Shown here: piece after piece, positions 6,804-20,409 of the stretch
How positions within the stretch are numbered: the stretch's first letter is position 1
Layout of the letters: each line of letters opens with the position of its first letter
Assembly (NCBI RefSeq): GCF_041296385.1
Contig: NW_027183508.1
Coordinates: 124,001-188,000, forward strand
Origin: Aphelocoma coerulescens
Lineage: Eukaryota > Chordata > Aves > Passeriformes > Corvidae
DNA length: 64,000 nucleotides
Direction of reading: 5' to 3'
Made by a program: the position numbers and the translations under genes
The notes under the pieces: model-generated
Databases searched by the model: none
The model's input: only the letters and a program-made list of their open reading frames with translations
Told to the model about the DNA's origin: nothing

Positions 6804-9071
6804 CCCTCTTACCATCTTAGCCTCTCATTTTTGCATATCCCAAACCCCCTTCCAAACATCCAGCAGCTGCTTGTAAAGAAGAAGTCCTAGAACAAAAAGC
6901 CAGTGCTGCCTTTCATAGCCCCTTTGCTGTCTATGAAGTAGAGGAAAGAAGCTAGTGAGACGCACTTTCTTTCTCAACTCCATAGAGCGCATCCTTCTCT
7001 CAAGGTGGCAGAGTCCTTGGCGGAAGTGAAGCATCTGCAGCTGCAGTTCAGACTGAGAGATGTGCCAGGACAGGAAACATTTGCTGACCTTCCCTGTTCC
7101 CTGTGCAACATGATTCTCGCATCCCAGTCACTTTCACATACCTTCGGTATCCCTGAGTCCAAGCAGCTAAAGCTCACAGAGACAGAAGTGTCAGGAAGGA
7201 AAACGTTCCAAAAGCACCCCCTTCTCTTATCAGCATATAAATTGTGCACAACAGGCTGCGGCACCGAACCTTCCTTCTCAGATAGACATGCCATCACACT
7301 TTTCACTCTTGCAGCTCGGTTGAAAAGCTCCAGCAGCTGCTCCCGCAATAGCAAAAGGTTCTAGAAGTGAAAGCCAGTTTGGGGCTGCACCTTCTCCTTG
7401 CCGCATGTAAGCCACACCAAACTCCCTGATGCACTCTGTCCTCCCCTTCTCAAAGGAGTAGACGGTGGCATCAGGACACACCTGTGTCCCAGCAGCTGGG
7501 TGCCCAGCCGGGAGCAGGAGCAGGGCTGGGGCTGCTCCCAAAGTTGCCCCGCCCCAATGCCAGAGCCGGACATATGCTGAGGGGGGGCTGGATCAGGCTT
7601 TATTGTCCAGCTGCATGCCAGGAGTGAGCACAAAATCTACCTGCATTCTCTGCAGCATGCCATCCTGGAGCAGAGCCATTGCCAAAGGAAGCCGTGAGCC
7701 CGTGCCAAGCCAGTGCCGGAGTGGGATCCTAGCAGCACCTGTGGAAGCCGGGAGAGAGGAGCCCACCTGGAGCAGGTTCGTGCAGGATTAATCATCCCGT
7801 GGCTTCCCACCAGGGTCCTGTTGCTTCCAAAAGGCCCCACAGTGTCACTGTGGCCCCTCGGTTCCACCAGGTTCCATAGCGTCACTGTGGTGCCCAGGGT
7901 TCCGTCAGCTTCGCCAGCATCCCCACGGTCTGCAGAGCTCCCCGAGCTTCTGTGGTGTCACAGTGGAGGCAGGGTTGCATCAGGTTCCATAGCATCAGCA
8001 CGGTCTCCAGGGCTCCCAGAGGTTCTGTGGTGTCACAGTGGAGGCAGGGTTGCATCAGGTTCCATAGCATCACCACAGTCTCCAGGGCTCCCTGAGCTTC
8101 TGTGGTGTCACAGTGGAGGCAGGGTTGCATCAGGTTCCATAGCATCAGCACGGTCTCCAGGGCTCCCAGAGGTTCTGTGGTGTCACAGAGGAGGCAGGGT
8201 TGCATCAGGTTCCATAGCATCACCACGGTCTCCAGGGCTCCAAGAGCTTCTGTGGTGTCACAGAGGAGGCAGGGTTGCATCAGGTTCAATAGCATCAGCA
8301 CGGTCTCCAGGGCTCCCCTGAGCTTCTGTGGTGGTGTCACAGAGGAGCCAGGCTTCCTTGTAGTTCCCCAGCATCACAAAGGCTCTCCTGGGAGCCACGG
8401 GTCACAAAGCACCGTGGGCTCTGTGCAGCCCCGCTGTGTCACAATGGCCGCTGGCTTCCACGAGCCCCCGCAGTGTCCCAGTGGGCCCCGTGGCTTTAGG
8501 AGTGGGTGGCTGGGAGTTGGTGCCAGCGGCTGGGGGAGCAGCAGCAGGGACTGTGTGTGGACAGTGCCATGGCCACTTGTGTGGCCACTGGTGTCTCTGT
8601 GCCAGGCACAGCCGTGGTGTGTAACACCGGCTCTGGGTCCTTTGGCTGTGCAGGTGGCAGTCACGGCCTGGAGCAGGGCTGCTCCCGGGGGACAGCCTGG
8701 GGCAGGAGGCTGCTGGAGATTCATTCCCCACACTCCTTGTCATGAGGTGCTCAGAGTGATTGGAAAGGCTGTTGGCAGCAGGCAGTTCTCTGGGTTCAAG
8801 CTGTGGAGCTGTCAGCGGGAATGCAAAGGCCAAGCTGGTGAGCCTTTTGTCCTGGTGCCTTTAGTGTGTGAGCAGTCCCTGGTGCCGTTGTCTTTGGATC
8901 CTGAGTGTGGGAGAGGCAAGGCTTAGGATGGTGCGTAGAGCTGAGAAGGAAAGTGCCGAGAGCAGCGTGTGTGCTGCTGCTTTGAGGGGTGCAGTTGAAG
9001 TTGTAGGCAGCAAGAGCTTTCTCAGCTGGCCCTTTTGTGAGCTCTGCTTTTGCCAGATGACTTCCATCTTA
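6804..9071. repeat. Array unit 4
   Basis: C405, G780, C828, C1043, C1810. The G at c.780 replaces the CpG of a GC-box-like motif and makes a run of seven Gs. It begins a short C405/G780 block with unit 5. Confidence 0.97.
7947..8321. repeat. Minisatellite core of unit 4
   Basis: Consensus arrangement. Confidence 0.95.
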
Positions 9072-11339
9072 CCCTCTTACCATCTTAGCCTCTCATTTTT
9101 GCATATCCTAAACCCCCTTCCAAACATCCAGCAGCTGCTTGTAAAGAAGAAGTCCTAGAACAAAAAGCCAGTGCTGCCTTTCATAGCCCCTTTGCTGTCT
9201 ATGAAGTAGAGGAAAGAAGCTAGTGAGACGCACTTTCTTTCTCAACTCCATAGAGCGCATCCTTCTCTCAAGGTGGCAGAGTCCTTGGCGGAAGTGAAGC
9301 ATCTGCAGCTGCAGTTCAGACTGAGAGATGTGCCAGGACAGGAAACATTTGCTGACCTTCCCTGTTCCCTGTGCAACATGATTCTCGCATCCCAGTCACT
9401 TTCACATACCTTCGGTATCCCTGAGTCCAAGCAGCTAAAGCTCACAGAGACAGAAGTGTCAGGAAGGAAAACGTTCCAAAAGCACCCCCTTCTCTTATCA
9501 GCATATAAATTGTGCACAACAGGCTGCGGCACCGAACCTTCCTTCTCAGATAGACATGCCATCACACTTTTCACTCTTGCAGCTCGGTTGAAAAGCTCCA
9601 GCAGCTGCTCCCGCAATAGCAAAAGGTTCTAGAAGTGAAAGCCAGTTTGGGGCTGCACCTTCTCCTTGCCGCATGTAAGCCACACCAAACTCCCTGATGC
9701 ACTCTGTCCTCCCCTTCTCAAAGGAGTAGACGGTGGCATCAGGACACACCTGTGTCCCAGCAGCTGGGTGCCCAGCCGGGAGCAGGAGCAGGGCTGGGGC
9801 TGCTCCCAAAGTTGCCCCGCCCCAATGCCAGAGCCGGACATATGCTGAGGGGGGGCTGGATCAGGCTTTATTGTCCAGCTGCATGCCAGGAGTGAGCACA
9901 AAATCTACCTGCATTCTCTGCAGCATGCCATCCTGGAGCAGAGCCATTGCCAAAGGAAGCCGTGAGCCCGTGCCAAGCCAGTGCCGGAGTGGGATCCTAG
10001 CAGCACCTGTGGAAGCCGGGAGAGAGGAGCCCACCTGGAGCAGGTTCGTGCAGGATTAATCATCCCGTGGCTTCCCACCAGGGTCCTGTTGCTTCCAAAA
10101 GGCCCCACAGTGTCACTGTGGCCCCTCGGTTCCACCAGGTTCCATAGCGTCACTGTGGTGCCCAGGGTTCCGTCAGCTTCGCCAGCATCCCCACGGTCTG
10201 CAGAGCTCCCCGAGCTTCTGTGGTGTCACAGTGGAGGCAGGGTTGCATCAGGTTCCATAGCATCAGCACGGTCTCCAGGGCTCCCAGAGGTTCTGTGGTG
10301 TCACAGTGGAGGCAGGGTTGCATCAGGTTCCATAGCATCACCACAGTCTCCAGGGCTCCCTGAGCTTCTGTGGTGTCACAGTGGAGGCAGGGTTGCATCA
10401 GGTTCCATAGCATCAGCACGGTCTCCAGGGCTCCCAGAGGTTCTGTGGTGTCACAGAGGAGGCAGGGTTGCATCAGGTTCCATAGCATCACCACGGTCTC
10501 CAGGGCTCCAAGAGCTTCTGTGGTGTCACAGAGGAGGCAGGGTTGCATCAGGTTCAATAGCATCAGCACGGTCTCCAGGGCTCCCCTGAGCTTCTGTGGT
10601 GGTGTCACAGAGGAGCCAGGCTTCCTTGTAGTTCCCCAGCATCACAAAGGCTCTCCTGGGAGCCACGGGTCACAAAGCACCGTGGGCTCTGTGCAGCCCC
10701 GCTGTGTCACAATGGCCGCTGGCTTCCACGAGCCCCCGCAGTGTCCCAGTGGGCCCCGTGGCTTTAGGAGTGGGTGGCTGGGAGTTGGTGCCAGCGGCTG
10801 GGGGAGCAGCAGCAGGGACTGTGTGTGGACAGTGCCATGGCCACTTGTGTGGCCACTGGTGTCTCTGTGCCAGGCACAGCCGTGGTGTGTAACACCGGCT
10901 CTGGGTCCTTTGGCTGTGCAGGTGGCAGTCACGGCCTGGAGCAGGGCTGCTCCCGGGGGACAGCCTGGGGCAGGAGGCTGCTGGAGATTCATTCCCCACA
11001 CTCCTTGTCATGAGGTGCTCAGAGTGATTGGAAAGGCTGTTGGCAGCAGGCAGTTCTCTGGGTTCAAGCTGTGGAGCTGTCAGCGGGAATGCAAAGGCCA
11101 AGCTGGTGAGCCTTTTGTCCTGGTGCCTTTAGTGTGTGAGCAGTCCCTGGTGCCGTTGTCTTTGGATCCTGAGTGTGGGAGAGGCAAGGCTTAGGATGGT
11201 GCGTAGAGCTGAGAAGGAAAGTGCCGAGAGCAGCGTGTGTGCTGCTGCTTTGAGGGGTGCAGTTGAAGTTGTAGGCAGCAAGAGCTTTCTCAGCTGGCCC
11301 TTTTGTGAGCTCTGCTTTTGCCAGATGACTTCCATCTTA
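9072..11339. repeat. Array unit 5
   Basis: C405, G780, C828 as in unit 4. A private C-to-T change lies at base 9109 (c.38). Minisatellite core is consensus. Confidence 0.97.
10215..10589. repeat. Minisatellite core of unit 5
   Basis: Consensus arrangement. Confidence 0.95.
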
Positions 11340-13606
11340 CCCTCTTACCATCTTAGCCTCTCATTTTTGCATATCCCAAACCCCCTTCCAAACATCCAGC
11401 AGCTGCTTGTAAAGAAGAAGTCCTAGAACAAAAAGCCAGTGCTGCCTTTCATAGCCCCTTTGCTGTCTATGAAGTAGAGGAAAGAAGCTAGTGAGACGCA
11501 CTTTCTTTCTCAACTCCATAGAGCGCATCCTTCTCTCAAGGTGGCAGAGTCCTTGGCGGAAGTGAAGCATCTGCAGCTGCAGTTCAGACTGAGAGATGTG
11601 CCAGGACAGGAAACATTTGCTGACCTTCCCTGTTCCCTGTGCAACATGATTCTCGCATCCCAGTCACTTTCACATACCTTCGGTATCCCTGAGTCCAAGC
11701 AGCTAAAGCTCACAGAGACAGAAGTGTCAGGAAGGAAAACGTTGCAAAAGCACCCCCTTCTCTTATCAGCATATAAATTGTGCACAACAGGCTGCGGCAC
11801 CGAACCTTCCTTCTCAGATAGACATGCCATCACACTTTTCACTCTTGCAGCTCGGTTGAAAAGCTCCAGCAGCTGCTCCCGAATAGCAAAAGGTTCTAGA
11901 AGTGAAAGCCAGTTTGGGGCTGCACCTTCTCCTTGCCGCATGTAAGCCACACCAAACTCCCTGATGCACTCTGTCCTCCCCTTCTCAAAGGAGTAGACGG
12001 TGGCATCAGGACACACCTGTGTCCCAGCAGCTGGGTGCCCAGCCGGGAGCAGGAGCAGGGCTGGGGCTGCTCCCAAAGTTGCCCCGCCCCAATGCCAGAG
12101 CCGGACATATGCTGAGGCGGGGCTGGATCAGGCTTTATTGTCCAGCTGCATGCCAGGAGTGAGCAAAAAATCTACCTGCATTCTCTGCAGCATGCCATCC
12201 TGGAGCAGAGCCATTGCCAAAGGAAGCCGTGAGCCCGTGCCAAGCCAGTGCCGGAGTGGGATCCTAGCAGCACCTGTGGAAGCCGGGAGAGAGGAGCCCA
12301 CCTGGAGCAGGTTCGTGCAGGATTAATCATCCCGTGGCTTCCCACCAGGGTCCTGTTGCTTCCAAAAGGCCCCACAGTGTCACTGTGGCCCCTCGGTTCC
12401 ACCAGGTTCCATAGCGTCACTGTGGTGCCCAGGGTTCCGTCAGCTTCGCCAGCATCCCCACGGTCTGCAGAGCTCCCCGAGCTTCTGTGGTGTCACAGTG
12501 GAGGCAGGGTTGCATCAGGTTCCATAGCATCAGCACGGTCTCCAGGGCTCCCAGAGGTTCTGTGGTGTCACAGTGGAGGCAGGGTTGCATCAGGTTCCAT
12601 AGCATCACCACAGTCTCCAGGGCTCCCTGAGCTTCTGTGGTGTCACAGTGGAGGCAGGGTTGCATCAGGTTCCATAGCATCAGCACGGTCTCCAGAGCTC
12701 CCAGAGGTTCTGTGGTGTCACAGAGGAGGCAGGGTTGCATCAGGTTCCATAGCATCACCACGGTCTCCAGGGCTCCAAGAGCTTCTGTGGTGTCACAGAG
12801 GAGGCAGGGTTGCATCAGGTTCAATAGCATCAGCACGGTCTCCAGGGCTCCCCTGAGCTTCTGTGGTGGTGTCACAGAGGAGCCAGGCTTCCTTGTAGTT
12901 CCCCAGCATCACAAAGGCTCTCCTGGGAGCCACGGGTCACAAAGCACCGTGGGCTCTGTGCAGCCCCGCTGTGTCACAATGGCCGCTGGCTTCCACGAGC
13001 CCCCGCAGTGTCCCAGTGGGCCCCGTGGCTTTAGGAGTGGGTGGCTGGGAGTTGGTGCCAGCGGCTGGGGGAGCAGCAGCAGGGACTGTGTGTGGACAGT
13101 GCCATGGCCACTTGTGTGGCCACTGGTGTCTCTGTGCCAGGCACAGCCGTGGTGTGTAACACCGGCTCTGGGTCCTTTGGCTGTGCAGGTGGCAGTCACG
13201 GCCTGGAGCAGGGCTGCTCCCGGGGGACAGCCTGGGGCAGGAGGCTGCTGGAGATTCATTCCCCACACTCCTTGTCATGAGGTGCTCAGAGTGATTGGAA
13301 AGGCTGTTGGCAGCAGGCAGTTCTCTGGGTTCAAGCTGTGGAGCTGTCAGCGGGAATGCAAAGGCCAAGCTGGTGAGCCTTTTGTCCTGGTGCCTTTAGT
13401 GTGTGAGCAGTCCCTGGTGCCGTTGTCTTTGGATCCTGAGTGTGGGAGAGGCAAGGCTTAGGATGGTGCGTAGAGCTGAGAAGGAAAGTGCCGAGAGCAG
13501 CGTGTGTGCTGCTGCTTTGAGGGGTGCAGTTGAAGTTGTAGGCAGCAAGAGCTTTCTCAGCTGGCCCTTTTGTGAGCTCTGCTTTTGCCAGATGACTTCC
13601 ATCTTA
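11340..13606. repeat. Array unit 6 (2,267 bp)
   Basis: G405, C543 missing, C780, A828, C1810. It matches unit 1 at every site compared, 11,339 bp away, consistent with copying of a tract at least one unit long. Confidence 0.97.
12482..12856. repeat. Minisatellite core of unit 6
   Basis: Third copy CCAGAGCTC, as in unit 1. Confidence 0.95.
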
Positions 13607-15874
13607 CCCTCTTACCATCTTAGCCTCTCATTTTTGCATATCCCAAACCCCCTTCCAAACATCCAGCAGCTGCTTGTAAAGAAGAAGTCCTAGAACAAAA
13701 AGCCAGTGCTGCCTTTCATAGCCCCTTTGCTGTCTATGAAGTAGAGGAAAGAAGCTAGTGAGACGCACTTTCTTTCTCAACTCCATAGAGCGCATCCTTC
13801 TCTCAAGGTGGCAGAGTCCTTGGCGGAAGTGAAGCATCTGCAGCTGCAGTTCAGACTGAGAGATGTGCCAGGACAGGAAACATTTGCTGACCTTCCCTGT
13901 TCCCTGTGCAACATGATTCTCGCATCCCAGTCACTTTCACATACCTTCGGTATCCCTGAGTCCAAGCAGCTAAAGCTCACAGAGACAGAAGTGTCAGGAA
14001 GGAAAACGTTCCAAAAGCACCCCCTTCTCTTATCAGCATATAAATTGTGCACAACAGGCTGCGGCACCGAACCTTCCTTCTCAGATAGACATGCCATCAC
14101 ACTTTTCACTCTTGCAGCTCGGTTGAAAAGCTCCAGCAGCTGCTCCCGCAATAGCAAAAGGTTCTAGAAGTGAAAGCCAGTTTGGGGCTGCACCTTCTCC
14201 TTGCCGCATGTAAGCCACACCAAACTCCCTGATGCACTCTGTCCTCCCCTTCTCAAAGGAGTAGACGGTGGCATCAGGACACACCTGTGTCCCAGCAGCT
14301 GGGTGCCCAGCCGGGAGCAGGAGCAGGGCTGGGGCTGCTCCCAAAGTTGCCCCGCCCCAATGCCAGAGCCGGACATATGCTGAGGCGGGGCTGGATCAGG
14401 CTTTATTGTCCAGCTGCATGCCAGGAGTGAGCACAAAATCTACCTGCATTCTCTGCAGCATGCCATCCTGGAGCAGAGCCATTGCCAAAGGAAGCCGTGA
14501 GCCCGTGCCAAGCCAGTGCCGGAGTGGGATCCTAGCAGCACCTGTGGAAGCCGGGAGAGAGGAGCCCACCTGGAGCAGGTTCGTGCAGGATTAATCATCC
14601 CGTGGCTTCCCACCAGGGTCCTGTTGCTTCCAAAAGGCCCCACAGTGTCACTGTGGCCCCTCGGTTCCACCAGGTTCCATAGCGTCACTGTGGTGCCCAG
14701 GGTTCCGTCAGCTTCGCCAGCATCCCCACGGTCTGCAGAGCTCCCCGAGCTTCTGTGGTGTCACAGTGGAGGCAGGGTTGCATCAGGTTCCATAGCATCA
14801 GCACGGTCTCCAGGGCTCCCAGAGGTTCTGTGGTGTCACAGTGGAGGCAGGGTTGCATCAGGTTCCATAGCATCACCACAGTCTCCAGGGCTCCCTGAGC
14901 TTCTGTGGTGTCACAGTGGAGGCAGGGTTGCATCAGGTTCCATAGCATCAGCACGGTCTCCAGGGCTCCCAGAGGTTCTGTGGTGTCACAGAGGAGGCAG
15001 GGTTGCATCAGGTTCCATAGCATCACCACGGTCTCCAGGGCTCCAAGAGCTTCTGTGGTGTCACAGAGGAGGCAGGGTTGCATCAGGTTCAATAGCATCA
15101 GCACGGTCTCCAGGGCTCCCCTGAGCTTCTGTGGTGGTGTCACAGAGGAGCCAGGCTTCCTTGTAGTTCCCCAGCATCACAAAGGCTCTCCTGGGAGCCA
15201 CGGGTCACAAAGCACCGTGGGCTCTGTGCAGCCCCGCTGTGTCACAATGGCCGCTGGCTTCCACGAGCCCCCGCAGTGTCCCAGTGGGCCCCGTGGCTTT
15301 AGGAGTGGGTGGCTGGGAGTTGGTGCCAGCGGCTGGGGGAGCAGCAGCAGGGACTGTGTGTGGACAGTGCCATGGCCACTTGTGTGGCCACTGGTGTCTC
15401 TGTGCCAGGCACAGCCGTGGTGTGTAACACCGGCTCTGGGTCCTTTGGCTGTGCAGGTGGCAGTCACGGCCTGGAGCAGGGCTGCTCCCGGGGGACAGCC
15501 TGGGGCAGGAGGCTGCTGGAGATTCATTCCCCACACTCCTTGTCATGAGGTGCTCAGAGTGATTGGAAAGGCTGTTGGCAGCAGGCAGTTCTCTGGGTTC
15601 AAGCTGTGGAGCTGTCAGCGGGAATGCAAAGGCCAAGCTGGTGAGCCTTTTGTCCTGGTGCCTTTAGTGTGTGAGCAGTCCCTGGTGCCGTTGTCTTTGG
15701 ATCCTGAGTGTGGGAGAGGCAAGGCTTAGGATGGTGCGTAGAGCTGAGAAGGAAAATGCCGAGAGCAGCGTGTGTGCTGCTGCTTTGAGGGGTGCAGTTG
15801 AAGTTGTAGGCAGCAAGAGCTTTCTCAGCTGGCCCTTTTGTGAGCTCTGCTTTTGCCAGATGACTTCCATCTTA
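13607..15874. repeat. Array unit 7
   Basis: C405, C543 present, C780, C828, and A at c.2150 (base 15756), shared only with unit 3. The combination C405 with C780 is uncommon and suggests a mosaic unit. Confidence 0.97.
14750..15124. repeat. Minisatellite core of unit 7
   Basis: Consensus arrangement. Confidence 0.95.
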
Positions 15875-18141
15875 CCCTCTTACCATCTTAGCCTCTCATT
15901 TTTGCATATCCCAAACCCCCTTCCAAACATCCAGCAGCTGCTTGTAAAGAAGAAGTCCTAGAACAAAAAGCCAGTGCTGCCTTTCATAGCCCCTTTGCTG
16001 TCTATGAAGTAGAGGAAAGAAGCTAGTGAGACGCACTTTCTTTCTCAACTCCATAGAGCGCATCCTTCTCTCAAGGTGGCAGAGTCCTTGGCGGAAGTGA
16101 AGCATCTGCAGCTGCAGTTCAGACTGAGAGATGTGCCAGGACAGGAAACATTTGCTGACCTTCCCTGTTCCCTGTGCAACATGATTCTCGCATCCCAGTC
16201 ACTTTCACATACCTTCGGTATCCCTGAGTCCAAGCAGCTAAAGCTCACAGAGACAGAAGTGTCAGGAAGGAAAACGTTCCAAAAGCACCCCCTTCTCTTA
16301 TCAGCATATAAATTGTGCACAACAGGCTGCGGCACCGAACCTTCCTTCTCAGATAGACATGCCATCACACTTTTCACTCTTGCAGCTCGGTTGAAAAGCT
16401 CCAGCAGCTGCTCCCGAATAGCAAAAGGTTCTAGAAGTGAAAGCCAGTTTGGGGCTGCACCTTCTCCTTGCCGCATGTAAGCCACACCAAACTCCCTGAT
16501 GCACTCTGTCCTCCCCTTCTCAAAGGAGTAGACGGTGGCATCAGGACACACCTGTGTCCCAGCAGCTGGGTGCCCAGCCGGGAGCAGGAGCAGGGCTGGG
16601 GCTGCTCCCAAAGTTGCCCCGCCCCAATGCCAGAGCCGGACATATGCTGAGGCGGGGCTGGATCAGGCTTTATTGTCCAGCTGCATGCCAGGAGTGAGCA
16701 AAAAATCTACCTGCATTCTCTGCAGCATGCCATCCTGGAGCAGAGCCATTGCCAAAGGAAGCCGTGAGCCCGTGCCAAGCCAGTGCCGGAGTGGGATCCT
16801 AGCAGCACCTGTGGAAGCCGGGAGAGAGGAGCCCACCTGGAGCAGGTTCGTGCAGGATTAATCATCCCGTGGCTTCCCACCAGGGTCCTGTTTCTTCCAA
16901 AAGGCCCCACAGTGTCACTGTGGCCCCTCGGTTCCACCAGGTTCCATAGCGTCACTGTGGTGCCCAGGGTTCCGTCAGCTTCGCCAGCATCCCCACGGTC
17001 TGCAGAGCTCCCCGAGCTTCTGTGGTGTCACAGTGGAGGCAGGGTTGCATCAGGTTCCATAGCATCAGCACGGTCTCCAGGGCTCCCAGAGGTTCTGTGG
17101 TGTCACAGTGGAGGCAGGGTTGCATCAGGTTCCATAGCATCACCACAGTCTCCAGGGCTCCCTGAGCTTCTGTGGTGTCACAGTGGAGGCAGGGTTGCAT
17201 CAGGTTCCATAGCATCAGCACGGTCTCCAGAGCTCCCAGAGGTTCTGTGGTGTCACAGAGGAGGCAGGGTTGCATCAGGTTCCATAGCATCACCACGGTC
17301 TCCAGGGCTCCAAGAGCTTCTGTGGTGTCACAGAGGAGGCAGGGTTGCATCAGGTTCAATAGCATCAGCACGGTCTCCAGGGCTCCCCTGAGCTTCTGTG
17401 GTGGTGTCACAGAGGAGCCAGGCTTCCTTGTAGTTCCCCAGCATCACAAAGGCTCTCCTGGGAGCCACGGGTCACAAAGCACCGTGGGCTCTGTGCAGCC
17501 CCGCTGTGTCACAATGGCCGCTGGCTTCCACGAGCCCCCGCAGTGTCCCAGTGGGCCCCGTGGCTTTAGGAGTGGGTGGCTGGGAGTTGGTGCCAGCGGC
17601 TGGGGGAGCAGCAGCAGGGACTGTGTGTGGACAGTGCCATGGCCACTTGTGTGGCCACTGGTGTCTCTGTGCCAGGCACAGCCGTGGTGTGTAACACCGG
17701 CTCTGGGTCCTTTGGCTGTGCAGGTGGCAGTCACGGCCTGGAGCAGGGCTGCTCCCGGGGGACAGCCTGGGGCAGGAGGCTGCTGGAGATTCATTCCCCA
17801 CACTCCTTGTCATGAGGTGCTCAGAGTGATTGGAAAGGCTGTTGGCAGCAGGCAGTTCTCTGGGTTCAAGCTGTGGAGCTGTCAGCGGGAATGCAAAGGC
17901 CAAGCTGGTGAGCCTTTTGTCCTGGTGCCTTTAGTGTGTGAGCAGTCCCTGGTGCCGTTGTCTTTGGATCCTGAGTGTGGGAGAGGCAAGGCTTAGGATG
18001 GTGCGTAGAGCTGAGAAGGAAAGTGCCGAGAGCAGCGTGTGTGCTGCTGCTTTGAGGGGTGCAGTTGAAGTTGTAGGCAGCAAGAGCTTTCTCAGCTGGC
18101 CCTTTTGTGAGCTCTGCTTTTGCCAGATGACTTCCATCTTA
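15875..18141. repeat. Array unit 8 (2,267 bp)
   Basis: C405 joined to the C543-missing, C780, A828 haplotype of units 1 and 6, so an exchange between c.405 and c.543 is implied. A private G-to-T change lies at base 16893. Confidence 0.97.
17017..17391. repeat. Minisatellite core of unit 8
   Basis: Third copy CCAGAGCTC, as in units 1 and 6. Confidence 0.95.
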
Positions 18142-20409
18142 CCCTCTTACCATCTTAGCCTCTCATTTTTGCATATCCCAAACCCCCTTCCAAACATCCA
18201 GCAGCTGCTTGTAAAGAAGAAGTCCTAGAACAAAAAGCCAGTGCTGCCTTTCATAGCCCCTTTGCTGTCTATGAAGTAGAGGAAAGAAGCTAGTGAGACG
18301 CACTTTCTTTCTCAACTCCATAGAGCGCATCCTTCTCTCAAGGTGGCAGAGTCCTTGGCGGAAGTGAAGCATCTGCAGCTGCAGTTCAGACTGAGAGATG
18401 TGCCAGGACAGGAAACATTTGCTGACCTTCCCTGTTCCCTGTGCAACATGATTCTCGCATCCCAGTCACTTTCACATACCTTCGGTATCCCTGAGTCCAA
18501 GCAGCTAAAGCTCACAGAGACAGAAGTGTCAGGAAGGAAAACGTTCCAAAAGCACCCCCTTCTCTTATCAGCATATAAATTGTGCACAACAGGCTGCGGC
18601 ACCGAACCTTCCTTCTCAGATAGACATGCCATCACACTTTTCACTCTTGCAGCTCGGTTGAAAAGCTCCAGCAGCTGCTCCCGCAATAGCAAAAGGTTCT
18701 AGAAGTGAAAGCCAGTTTGGGGCTGCACCTTCTCCTTGCCGCATGTAAGCCACACCAAACTCCCTGATGCACTCTGTCCTCCCCTTCTCAAAGGAGTAGA
18801 CGGTGGCATCAGGACACACCTGTGTCCCAGCAGCTGGGTGCCCAGCCGGGAGCAGGAGCAGGGCTGGGGCTGCTCCCAAAGTTGCCCCGCCCCAATGCCA
18901 GAGCCGGACATATGCTGAGGGGGGGCTGGATCAGGCTTTATTGTCCAGCTGCATGCCAGGAGTGAGCACAAAATCTACCTGCATTCTCTGCAGCATGCCA
19001 TCCTGGAGCAGAGCCATTGCCAAAGGAAGCCGTGAGCCCGTGCCAAGCCAGTGCCGGAGTGGGATCCTAGCAGCACCTGTGGAAGCCGGGAGAGAGGAGC
19101 CCACCTGGAGCAGGTTCGTGCAGGATTAATCATCCCGTGGCTTCCCACCAGGGTCCTGTTGCTTCCAAAAGGCCCCACAGTGTCACTGTGGCCCCTCGGT
19201 TCCACCAGGTTCCATAGCGTCACTGTGGTGCCCAGGGTTCCGTCAGCTTCGCCAGCATCCCCACGGTCTGCAGAGCTCCCCGAGCTTCTGTGGTGTCACA
19301 GTGGAGGCAGGGTTGCATCAGGTTCCATAGCATCAGCACGGTCTCCAGGGCTCCCAGAGGTTCTGTGGTGTCACAGTGGAGGCAGGGTTGCATCAGGTTC
19401 CATAGCATCACCACAGTCTCCAGGGCTCCCTGAGCTTCTGTGGTGTCACAGTGGAGGCAGGGTTGCATCAGGTTCCATAGCATCAGCACGGTCTCCAGGG
19501 CTCCCAGAGGTTCTGTGGTGTCACAGAGGAGGCAGGGTTGCATCAGGTTCCATAGCATCAGCACGGTCTCCAGGGCTCCAAGAGCTTCTGTGGTGTCACA
19601 GAGGAGGCAGGGTTGCATCAGGTTCAATAGCATCAGCACGGTCTCCAGGGCTCCCCTGAGCTTCTGTGGTGGTGTCACAGAGGAGGCAGGCTTCCTTGTA
19701 GTTCCCCAGCATCACAAAGGCTCTCCTGGGAGCCACGGGTCACAAAGCACCGTGGGCTCTGTGCAGCCCCGCTGTGTCACAATGGCCGCTGGCTTCCACG
19801 AGCCCCCGCAGTGTCCCAGTGGGCCCCGTGGCTTTAGGAGTGGGTGGCTGGGAGTTGGTGCCAGCGGCTGGGGGAGCAGCAGCAGGGACTGTGTGTGGAC
19901 AGTGCCATGGCCACTTGTGTGGCCACTGGTGTCTCTGTGCCAGGCACAGCCGTGGTGTGTAACACCGGCTCTGGGTCCTTTGGCTGTGCAGGTGGCAGTC
20001 ACGGCCTGGAGCAGGGCTGCTCCCGGGGGACAGCCTGGGGCAGGAGGCTGCTGGAGATTCATTCCCCACACTCCTTGTCATGAGGTGCTCAGAGTGATTG
20101 GAAAGGCTGTTGGCAGCAGGCAGTTCTCTGGGTTCAAGCTGTGGAGCTGTCAGCGGGAATGCAAAGGCCAAGCTGGTGAGCCTTTTGTCCTGGTGCCTTT
20201 AGTGTGTGAGCAGTCCCTGGTGCCGTTGTCTTTGGATCCTGAGTGTGGGAGAGGCAAGGCTTAGGATGGTGCGTAGAGCTGAGAAGGAAAGTGCCGAGAG
20301 CAGCGTGTGTGCTGCTGCTTTGAGGGGTGCAGTTGAAGTTGTAGGCAGCAAGAGCTTTCTCAGCTGGCCCTTTTGTGAGCTCTGCTTTTGCCAGATGACT
20401 TCCATCTTA
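18142..20409. repeat. Array unit 9
   Basis: C405, G780, C828, C1810. Its minisatellite carries two variants (G in the fourth 75-mer, GG in the downstream flank) typical of the even-numbered dimer partners in units 16-22, and it is followed by a T1810 unit like them. Confidence 0.97.
19285..19659. repeat. Minisatellite core of unit 9
   Basis: Fourth copy has CAGCACGG instead of CACCACGG. Just downstream GAGGAGGCAGG replaces GAGGAGCCAGG. Confidence 0.95.
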